This document shows, piece after piece, positions 18,771 through 27,800 of a stretch of 34,329 nucleotides of DNA; within the stretch, counting starts at the first letter, position 1, and each line of letters begins with the position of its first letter. The stretch spans positions 1-34,329 of the forward strand of contig JBHJMP010000899.1 in the NCBI GenBank assembly GCA_043381765.1, read 5' to 3'. The position numbers and the translations under genes are program-made. The notes beneath the pieces were generated by a model that did no database searches, was not told where the DNA came from, and was given only the letters and a program-made list of their open reading frames with translations. Source of the stretch: Collodictyon triciliatum. Lineage: Eukaryota > CRuMs.

Positions 18771-21700
18771 ATGGAAATAGATCCTGAAGCTTTACAAGTC
18801 AATAACCAAGGCAGGTCGCGCTGTGTGGTCATCATCATGGATACATCTTATAACATGAGTCAAATGAGCAAATACTGGGAGAACGTTATAAACGCCTTAA
18901 TTGAGTTAGTTAAATTATTGTTATTATTTTACAAATCAAATCAAATCAAATCAAATCAAAACAAAACAAAACAAAACAAAACAAAAAAATACGAGACAAA
19001 TTTAAACAGGAAGACATTAACGGAAAAAAAAGCGAATATACATTCTCTTTCCTTTACCCGCAAAATCCTTCTGTGTCACATTTCATCAATAAGAATGATT
19101 GATTGTTTTATTGAATGCTTATGGCACAATTTTTAGCGTTGTACCATTTTCAAATTCGCCCTCTCATCTCTTCCGGCTTTATAATTCTTATACTAATTTT
19201 TATGACCCACTTCCTTTTCTCTTTTCTCTTTTCTCTTTTCTCTTTTCTCTTTTCTCTTTTCTCTTTNNNNNNNNNNNNNNNNNNNNNNNNNNNNNNNNNN
19301 NNNNNNNNNNNNNNNNNNNNNNNNNNNNNNNNNNNNNNNNNNNNNNNNNNNNNNNNNNNNNNNNNNNNNNNNNNNNNNNNNNNNNNNNNNNNNNNNNNNN
19401 NNNNNNNNNNNNNNNNNNNNNNNNNNNNNNNNNNNNNNNNNNNNNNNNNNNNNNNNNNNNNNNNNNNNNNNNNNNNNNNNNNNNNNNNNNNNNNNNNNNN
19501 NNNNNNNNNNNNNNNNNNNNNNNNNNNNNNNNNNNNNNNNNNNNNNNNNNNNNNNNNNNNNNNNNNNNNNNNNNNNNNNNNNNNNNNNNNNNNNNNNNNN
19601 NNNNNNNNNNNNNNNNNNNNNNNNNNNNNNNNNNNNNNNNNNNNNNNNNNNTTTTTTTGTCGTTAATACATTAACTCAACCGAAGTAATTACTTTGTTTC
19701 CAATTGATAAGAGTTAGTTTATTCATTCAGAAATTTGTGAATAATTTGAAATTTTCTGGATCAAATCGCGGTGGTATACTACTGGCTGATGCCTTAGGGG
19801 ATGCACTACAAGTACCTCTAATAATAACTCTTTGAATATATTTGTCATGGATTTATGCACTTACCACCACCACCACCACCACCACCACCANNNNNNNNNN
19901 NNNNNNNNNNNNNNNNNNNNNNNNNNNNNNNNNNNNNNNNNNNNNNNNNNNNNNNNNNNNNNNNNNNNNNNNNNNNNNNNNNNNNNNNNNNNNNNNNNNN
20001 NNNNNNNNNNNNNNNNNNNNNNNNNNNNNNNNNNNNNNNNNNNNNNNNNNNNNNNNNNNNNNNNNNNNNNNNNNNNNNNNNNNNNNNNNNNNNNNNNNNN
20101 NNNNNNNNNNNNNNNNNNNNNNNNNNNNNNNNNNNNNNNNNNNNNNNNNNNNNNNNNNNNNNNNNNNNNNNNNNNNNNNNNNNNNNNNNNNNNNNNNNNN
20201 NNNNNNNNNNNNNNNNNNNNNNNNNNNNNNNNNNNNNNNNNNNNNNNNNNNNNNNNNNNNNNNNNNNNNNNNNNNNNNNNNNNNNNNNNNNNNNNNNNNN
20301 NNNNNNNNNNNNNNNNNNNNNNNNNNNNNNNNNNNNNNNNNNNNNNNNNNNNNNNNNNNNNNNNNNNNNNNNNNNNNNNNNNNNNNNNNNNNTTACCCTT
20401 CGTAATAATGTTTTCTACTTTTTATCGATGATACTACTAACTGAAGAAACAAGTGCGGTTCCTTTCGATTTCATCACGAAAGTTTATGGAATTATCCAGC
20501 CCGGTATGATGATACTTTCTCCTCCCTTTGAATCACTCCATAATCACTATAAAATCTATCATGTGAAATCTCTGTTTTAAATCAACTAGAATCGATCTAG
20601 ATTGCCGCGCTTTTTTTTTTTTTTAATAAAAACAAACAAACAAACTTTTACTACATAATAATAAGCATATTATATGTACTGTTAAAATATAATTAAAATT
20701 ACTTAATCTCAAATAGCATGATTTGAAAGAAGTGAACTTATCAGTCGAACCTCTTTATATTACTCACAATCACCAAGGAGCTTATGAAAAAACTATTGGT
20801 AATTTCTTTCTTTTTTTTTTTTTTAAAAAAAAACAATAAAACAAGAAAGGCGGAAGTAAATGATAATTATGTTCAATAACATCGAACTTCGAATCGAATG
20901 GAGGGGAAAAAATGTTCAATAACACCAAAACCAATTCGTTATTTATATTAAAAGAAAATCGAAATATCGTAGCCTTTGTAAATCAGCACCAACTGCAGAC
21001 TAATCCTGTTGGTTCAGTCAACATGGCTCAAAGTTCTGGAGGACCAAGAACTGCAAATGTCTTACCCAGTCAGCAAAACTCTATGCGTATAATTTGATAT
21101 GTTTCGTTGAATATTCCACCACTTTTGCAGATAGCCAAGGCTACTGATAAAAATATGTCACCATGAAATGTAAAAGAAAATGCCAACTAATGAAGTTTTT
21201 TTTTAAGGCTTATATGATTTTTTACACACCGATTTGAAACGTAATATAACCAGAATGTATGATCCCTTCAACAAAATTCAACTTTTTTTAACGCGCCAGG
21301 CCTTCCAAATCAAGCCCAAGGCTCCCTAGCATCGAGCGGTCAAACATCACAAGCATCTGTATTGTCAAATATGCAATTATCTCTACAATCTAGCTCACAA
21401 ACATCTGCACAAGTCAGCGGTCAACAAAATATTCAATCCAATGCTCAATCGCCCGCCCAAATGTCTGTGCAAGCAAATGCACCACCATCTACTCAACATA
21501 GATCACAACCACAAATGTCCAGGTAAATCTATTTAATACATATGAATTCAGTCACTTCGTTAGAAAGTATCCCATTCTTATTCTCATTTTCGTCTTCTTT
21601 TTCTTTTTCGTCTTCTTTTTCTTTCTTTTTCTTTCTTTTTCTTTCTTTTTCTTTCTTTTTCTTTCTTTTTCTTTCTTTTTCTTTCTTTTTCTTTCTTTTT

Positions 21701-23647
21701 CTTTCTTTTTCTTTTCTTTTTCTTTTCTTTTTCTTTTTTATTATATATAACTGGGTATCATTTTGTCTATTTTTCTCGTCCACACCCGAATAATAATTAT
21801 TGCTCCTTTAATCACTAATTAATCATTTGATTTGTTACCTCATACGACGTATTTATTATTATTATTGTTATTGTTATTATTGTCATTATTATTGTCATTA
21901 TTATTATTGTTATTATTATTGTTATTATTATTGTTATTATTATTGTTATTATTATTGTTATTATTATTGTTATTATTATTGTTATTATTACTATTATTTA
22001 TTATTATTTTATTTTATTTTATTTTATTTTATTTTATTTTATTTTATTTTATTTTATTTTATTTTATTTTATTTTATTTTATTTTATTGTTAATGTTATT
22101 GCTATTGCTATTGCTATTCAATTTCACCGAAAACATCCTCCTGCAACACTCTGAAAGCCAAGGTGAATACATTAAAACTTAGATTACTCTGTAACAAAAA
22201 ATTTTTAAAAAATATGGTTGATTCTTACGTGATATAGTCTTCCAGCTGTATACTAAGTGCATAATTCTAGAAAAGGAGGTTATTGCTGTTTTCCCAACCT
22301 CTCCACAAAAGAGAGTGAGGTTTAGATTCTCCAACTGGATTCCCACTCTTCAGTAAGCATAGAATACTATAAAGCAATACTTGAAATTTTGTTTCCGACA
22401 AAACATTCTCCTACACATCTTCAAAAGAAAACCTTTAAAATATCATTTCTCTCACAAATGATTATCCTCTTTGATTCATTCTGCAGCTGCCCTGAAGTAT
22501 TACAGTTTACAACTTCCGGTAATAATAATGCATTTGATTCGAGGGCCATTGTTATAGCGGAGGTTTTTTTTCCTTTTTATCATTTTACATATACTACATG
22601 AAGTGTAGATAGTTTATCATATTATTATCCGAGTAATAATCAATAAGAAATTATTGAGCATCACAATCCTTTAATATGTATATTATATTCGAGAAACTGT
22701 GCGGTTATCATCTTTTGTGACATCTATCGTGTCTGTATTCTTGTTCAGAATTTATGTTAATGAATATATTCATCCAAATAAAACTCTTTTAAGATTATCG
22801 ACCAATCCGAAGCTATTGGCCTCATTGATGCCCTAAAACACCAAGAAATTAAAGTATATATAATTATCTTATATCAGCTTCTGCTTTATCGATGTTTTTT
22901 TCTTATTCTTCTAGCTCTGATTCCTTTTTCTTTTCTTTTCTTTTCTTTTCTTTTCTTTTCTTTTCTTTTCTTTTCTTTTCTTTTCTTTTCTTTTCTTTTC
23001 TTTTCTTTTCTTTTCTTTTCTTTTCTTATTTTTTATTTCTTATTTCTTATTTCTTATTTCTTATTTCTTATTTCTTATTTCTTTTTTATTTAAAAAGAGA
23101 CGAGTAAATCAAATAATTATCTCAGGAGCTACGATGTTTCCTGGTTCAGAATATTTGGCTAAGGCTGACATATCAAAACTCTCACTTTGAGTTTCAAGTT
23201 GGAGTTATGGCAACTTCGTAACTATTTTCATAAATTAGAAAAAAAAAATACAAATATGTTGACATTAAACAGTTCGGTGTTTATTTGCAGTCTTTTTTAA
23301 CATCAAACTTTTACTTCATTATTTCGTCTCTCCATTTATTTGTAAATCTATTGAATTCAACCCAACTGCGCTCTAGGGCGGCCAATCGCGCTCAAATCCC
23401 TTCAAATCTCACCAAGCTGCCTTCAAGTTCAGGTAAGTATTTTTTTAGCAAAAAAAAAAAAAAAAGCATCTTTATTCCTTGTGGTAGTCTGATGACATCT
23501 ATTGAAGAAGTCCGCATTAAGATAAAAAATAAAAATGATAAAAAAAAAATAGGCTAACAGGAGCTGCTCCCTGATGCCGAAATCAAAACTCTGTCACTAC
23601 GAGAAGCGTTTCAGCAAGACTATGCCGATTCAGATGCCGAGAAATAG
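18771..23647 (+). CDS. MED25: Mediator complex subunit 25-like protein (VWA, Gln-rich, PTOV/ACID-like), interrupted by two gaps
   Basis: Likely exons: 18771-18904, 19137 into gap, 19731-19811, 20447-20503, 20717-20798, 20955-21086, 21300-21522, 22246-22352, 22487-22562, 22794-22853, 23098-23190; most are in phase. MED25 binds activators and links them to Mediator and RNA polymerase II in the nucleus. Seen: a VWA start (RCVVIIMDTSYNMSQMSKYW), then FVNNLKFSGSNRGGILLADA matching the conserved VWA FxGGG...AEGLA region, VRFLSISSRKFMEL matching the late VWA strand; a Gln/Ser-rich linker (TSAQVSGQQNIQSNAQSPAQ); then a PTOV-like barrel (KCIILEKEVIAVFPTSP, RFRFSNWIPTL, AIVIAEIIDQSEAIGLIDAL, ISGATMFPGSEYL, the last resembling plant GMLFPG). 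The stop may be 23190; alternative splicing from 23145 into 23392-23441 and 23570-23647 is also in phase. At least one exon is missing between 21522 and 22246. The start at 18771 gives the usual N-terminal VWA. Confidence 0.7.
18932..18987. repeat. (AAATC)n then (AAAAC)n repeat
   Basis: Five AAATC and five AAAAC pentamers in a MED25 intron. This is one of the few intronic repeats here that is A-rich rather than T-rich on the sense strand. Confidence 0.85.
19214..19651. repeat. (TTTTCTC)n repeat and assembly gap
   Basis: About seven TTTTCTC units (19214-19266) run into 385 N (19267-19651). The upstream MED25 exon (from 19137) shows no GT before the gap, so its donor is hidden in the gap. Confidence 0.9.
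19861..20392. repeat. (ACC)n triplet repeat and assembly gap
   Basis: Nine ACC triplets (to 19890) followed by 502 N (19891-20392), inside a MED25 intron. Confidence 0.9.
20869..20924 (+). mobile_element. Putative truncated miniature retroposon with 13-bp target-site duplication
   Basis: A perfect direct repeat ATGTTCAATAACA at 20869-20881 and 20912-20924 flanks a 30-nt insert (20882-20911) that contains CGAATCGAATGGAGGGG and ends in AAAAA. The insert tail shares CTT(T/C)GAATCGAAT, AGG and the A-tract with the insert at 3917-4000, so both may be copies of one element, this one strongly 5'-truncated. It lies in the MED25 intron just upstream of the acceptor at 20954. Confidence 0.45.
21596..21737. 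repeat. (TTTTTCTTTC)n repeat in MED25 intron
   Basis: About 13 units of T-rich, C-punctuated decamer following the donor at 21523. Explains the Phe/Ser-only + ORF and the Lys/Glu-only - ORF. Confidence 0.95.
21851..22089. repeat. (TTATTG)-type then (TTTTA)n repeat in MED25 intron
   Basis: TTATTATTG nonamers (about 21851-21990) change to about 16 TTTTA pentamers (about 22009-22089). Explains the Tyr/Cys and Leu-only ORFs. Confidence 0.95.
22926..23083. repeat. (TTTTC)n then (TTATTTC)n repeat next to a MED25 acceptor
   Basis: About 20 TTTTC pentamers followed by seven TTATTTC heptamers. It ends 14 nt before the proposed acceptor at 23097, where it would act as the polypyrimidine tract. Confidence 0.95.
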
Positions 23648-23974
23648 GATTCTTTCTTTTATTCCATAAAGCTTCAAGAAATGAATGTTTGCTTATACTC
23701 GAACGGTTATGAGATTGTAACTGCGGTTTACGGATTTTCCTTAAAATGGGTTCAGATTGTTTGAAAGAAATAGTATCTATCCTCGCTTACATCTAATCTA
23801 ACCGATTAAAATCAGCGTTGCCGTCCATCTTTCCTACTCGGTGTAGTTTTTTTTTTTTATTCCTCGTCCTTTCTTCCAAATAATCCCTATTGACGATTTG
23901 TGAAGCATCCTCTGCTCGGACTCTGAATGCTCATTTTGCAAACTCTTTTATACCCCGGAGTTTCGATTGCGAAG
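23648..23974. other. MED25 3' flank
   Basis: AT-rich DNA with no supported gene. A TTTTATA box-like sequence at 23946-23952 lies about 25 nt before the ATG of the candidate small gene. Confidence 0.4.
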
Positions 23975-24303
23975 ATGGTCGGTTCGCACGCTCGATATTT
24001 TGCCAATCTCGGTTATCTCACGCGGCTAGGGAATGCCTCTTCTCATGTTTGGCACCCGTGTACCCACGCATGAGAACCAACAGAGAATACAAGCTGCATA
24101 TATTATGCGTATAACGTAGGATCTAAGCCGTGCATTATTTGGTGAATACTCTGCCATACAGCCATACAGCCATACAACCAGCGTCCGCCAAAGGCTGGTT
24201 CAAAAATGTGACGTCAGCATTCACAAGATACCGGTTCAAGCTGCGAACAGAATCAGAATGCGGGGCGAATCATTTCCTCCGGAGGTTTTCCACAATAGTA
24301 TAA
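23975..24303 (+). CDS. Candidate small two-exon gene, 86 residues
   Basis: Exons 23975-24059 and 24128-24303 join in phase (donor GTACCC, acceptor CTAAG) after a TATA-like TTTTATA about 25 nt upstream. The product starts MVGSHARYFANLGYLTRLGN and ends FLRRFSTIV. It is basic and aromatic-rich (GWFKNVTSAFTRYRFKLR), with no clear membrane helix or signal. G+C is higher than in the flanks, which favours coding. No family is recognised. A competing 74-codon ORF overlaps exon 1 in another frame and reads less like a protein. Confidence 0.35.
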
Positions 24304-24311
24304 AGGAACTT

Positions 24312-24563
24312 TCAGTAAGATTTTAAATATTTGGAAATTTGTTTGGAATTGTCGGGGTGTTGGAGATAAGCCAAAACGTCAAAAGCCATATGCACTAAAG
24401 CCAGTTCTTGGACACAAGTCTGCGCCAGATGGAACAGATCGATTCTTAGCAGGCCGCAGGCGTAAGAGAACCCCACGAGCCTAGGGTTGTTGTATCGTTT
24501 TGCGATGAGCTTTGCGCGGCTTATTGGTCTCCTTTCGACAACATACAGATCCAATTCTCTCAT
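24312..24563 (-). CDS. Candidate small gene on the minus strand, 83 residues
   Basis: A single ORF starting MRELDLYVVERRPISRAKLI, with a balanced, helix-prone C-terminal half (LAQTCVQELALVHMAFDVLA) and stop at 24312-24314. Composition is protein-like and unlike the repeat-derived ORFs nearby. It converges on the candidate + gene, the two stops being 8 nt apart. Upstream of its ATG lies the repeat at 24569-24670, leaving little promoter space. Function unknown; it could be chance. Confidence 0.28.
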   Translation of the reverse strand: MRELDLYVVERRPISRAKLIAKRYNNPRLVGFSYACGLLRIDLFHLAQTCVQELALVHMAFDVLAYLQHPDNSKQISKYLKSY

Positions 24564-24886
24564 ATACTTTTCTTTTTTTCCTTTTTCTTTTTTTCCTTTT
24601 TCTTTTTTTCCTTTTTCGTTTTTCGTTTTTCGTTTTTCGTTTTTCGTTTTTCGTTTTTTTTCTTTTTTTGTCCTTTCTTTTTATCCAGGTCCAAGGCCTC
24701 TCTTAATTGTATATGTCCTGATACTCAACTATTGGACTTGAACTTGCAAAGGCACTGTGTATAACAAGCCATTCATAAATAAATCAGGCTTACAATACAT
24801 GCTTATATATCATAGTCACGCCCACAAGAATAAGACCAAAGAAAAGTCTCGAAGGACAAGAAGCCAGATCGAAGTACCCTGCCAAG
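24564..24886. other. Upstream region of the InsP3 receptor gene
   Basis: Contains the TTTTTCC/TTTTTCG repeat (24569-24670) and about 215 nt of mixed sequence before the start codon. No TATA box or known operator is clear. Confidence 0.5.
24569..24670. repeat. TTTTTTTCC then (TTTTTCG)n repeat
   Basis: Three longer units with CC, then six TTTTTCG heptamers, then a T-rich end. It lies between the candidate minus-strand gene and the InsP3 receptor. Confidence 0.9.
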
Positions 24887-27800
24887 ATGCAAGACCGCAG
24901 CCTTGCGCAAAGTTCGTTCCAGTTTTCCCAACGGGACGGGTCTCAGCGGCCCTTGTTGTTTGGTGATTTGATCTCTTTGATCCCAGAGGCCGAGGCCAGT
25001 GATAAACGAAGCCTCCTCCCAAGAGACCTCCCTTCTTACCTGAGCATTGAGTATCCAGTGACTAACCCGAACGTTTCGCCGATAAGCATTTCCTTTCGCC
25101 GCGGTGTGCAGCCCAATCGCCCGGTCTCTGTTTCCTCTTTTAGGTCCTTCTCGAGCCTTTCACAAGAGAACGAAATCCGCCCCACCATCGACACTCTGCC
25201 GGAGTTCTTTCAGCAGCGCTGCGTCGTTCAGATTCTGAACGGAAACCCTCGAGGCCTCGGCCAACAAGTGCGATATGGCCAGTTGGTTCAGTTCTTCCAT
25301 CCAACAAGTCGCTCATACCTGGCCGTCTCTGCTACACAACACGACACACTTATGATTCAGGCACACGAGACCCTGTATACCTACTTCCGCCTTTTGCCTC
25401 GCTTCAAGTTGAGAGAGGAAGGCGAACCAGTTCTTGCTGATGACGTCCTGATGATTTGCCCACACCAATCTAAATTGACTCTCGGGTATTCTGTCTCTAG
25501 CACAATGGAAAAGTCTATCCCTGGAGGTCGCAAGAGCAAACAGCTATCGGAAATGATCGAAGATGGCCTTCTCCCTTCAAATGTTATCCATGTTGGCCCC
25601 ACATCGCTCAAGTACGGCTGGAAAATCCATCGATTTGCATCTTATCGTGAAGACTCGGCTTCATTTGCCAAGGTTTTTTTTAAAAATAAATAATGTTATA
25701 TAATGGTGTAATCTATTACAGGAATAGTCTGATTCGGCTTTTATTTAAAAGGATTTGTCTACATTAGTCCATTCAAGTTTAACATACGATATACCATAGG
25801 GTGGAGATGTAATCAGAGTCATGCATGTTGAATCTGAGGGGCATGTGTGTTCCAAGGAGAGAAATGCATTCCTCTTCCAGTTAGAAAGCGACAGAACTAA
25901 TGACAGACCAGATTATGAGCTGCTGGATAATATCTCGAGTGCAAGGCGTGAATATTTTGACCGGCTCGTTGCTTCCATAAAAGGTGAAAAGAATGTCCAG
26001 CAGAAGATACGGTCGTGGAGGAGCGAAATAGATGCCGTTGCATATGTGAAGAAACAGAATAGCGACGCTGGACCGAAAAGTGTTCATTCAATGTGGCAAA
26101 TAGAGTTGGAGAACCCAGATACCGGTTCCCTGTTAACGCCATCAACTCCATTTCGGTTGAGACATTACCTCTGTAATAATTCCGCCACAATTGCTCGTCT
26201 TTTTGTTTTTGAACTATGCATTTTTTTTTGTTTGTTTGTTTGTGGATCCCGGTCTCAATCGAAACATGAAACAAATATCATGAGATAATTTGCGCACATT
26301 TTGAAGAATAGAGATCTAAAGCTCCGTTTATTTTCTCTTTTTTTTTCTTTTTACGAATCACTTGTTATTTGTGGATCACAATACAGAGGCTCATTTTACA
26401 TGATACTGTAGTGGTTCATACATTTCCAATCGTCTTCATTGTCATACTTGCTTTCTGCTTTTCTTTTTTTATCTGTCGGTCTTCACTTTTCCTTTTTTTT
26501 TAAAAAAAAAAAAGTAATCGATTTATACGAGAATCATGAAGGTCCAATGTAACTGAATTTTATCTTTCCTTCTTTTTCTCACAGCTGGTAACTACTTGAG
26601 TTACGATGTCTTGTCTGTACCCTCTGACCAAGAAGGGGAGGCTCAAAATGGGGCGATGAGTGGGCTGCATCATCATTCTCATGAGAAAACATTCGTCATA
26701 CACAACGGAATCAGATGCAGCGGTTGTGATAAGTCCCCTATTGTCGGACCAAGGTATAACTGCCCCATATGCCCTGATGTCAATTTTTGTCAGACTTGTA
26801 TAGAGGAAGAATTATATAGTCCCGCGCATCCCCTTCTGAAATTTACATTCGCTGTGAAGCAAATTCCAAAAATTCGTGTTCACATTCGTGACACAGAGAG
26901 CGGCAACATTCACAATCGTAATTGCACTGGGTGTGGCATTGCAATCGTCGGCACCTTATTTCGCTGCCTGGCATACAAATGTACTGACGTGTTCTGCGAA
27001 TCTTGTGAGCCCAAGTTTCCTCCAGCGCCAGGACATGTTTACCTCTTAGACAAATTCTCAAGACCGTCACATTCTCTACCTAATCATGAGAGCCCGCTGA
27101 ATCTTGTCCAGCCACTTTCAAATTTTCACGATAACACTCGGTGCGATGGGTGCTACCGCAAGTGCTTTGAAGGTGTTCGGTATCGTTGTGCATATTGCAT
27201 TGACTTTGACTTTTGTCAAGAATGCGAAGCCACCAAAACGCACATCGAGGGGCATACATTCGTAAAGCTCCCCTACGCGGTGGATAAGAACCTTTCACCT
27301 CTGAATTTCCCCATATCCGGTTTGCCTGTCCTATCTAAGAGGCTTCCAGGTGAACCACGCTGCAGCTGTACGGTGTCTGGATGCTCTGTTTGTGGTAAGG
27401 AAATTACTGGAACTTTCTTCAAATGTCTGACTCACAATTGTGACTTTGCTATTTGCGATACATGCGAGCTACATTATCATCCTCCAGGTGATGGGCAACA
27501 AGGTCATAATGTAACACATCTGATGCTCAAAGTCCGAGATGACATTAAAGTAGCTCCTGCTGATGACCATTTCCCAGAGGGTTCATTCAGAGCTGACTTC
27601 GAAAAAGAATCCCCGTGGAATGAAGGCGACTTTACCATCCGGATGACTGAGAAGGCATCTCCTGACACCCTTTTCACATTCGTATCAGAAACGGACTGTG
27701 ATGGGCTTCTCCCATTGAATGGAAATATTCGTCTTCGTCACCACATGTCAGATAAATGGGTCACAATTCAAGACCTCGTCGGTAAAGTTCCAGCCGACCG

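Noticed and set aside
20457-20580. ORF frame giving TSAVPFDFITKVYG after the second MED25 gap
   Set aside because: The phase does not fit the next exon; the alternative frame from 20447 (VRFLSISSRKFMEL) fits both neighbours and matches the VWA family.
21542-22182. Phe/Ser, Lys/Glu, Tyr/Cys and poly-Leu ORFs
   Set aside because: Products of T-rich tandem repeats in MED25 introns.
24209-24216. Perfect TGACGTCA palindrome (CRE/ATF site)
   Set aside because: It lies inside the candidate coding exon 24128-24303 and 670 nt from the InsP3 receptor start; a single 8-mer is expected by chance about every 65 kb, so it is not listed as a regulatory site.
24160-24250. tRNA-like B-box sequences (GGTTCAA) near 24197 and 24233
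   Set aside because: No matching A box, acceptor stem or cloverleaf could be paired.
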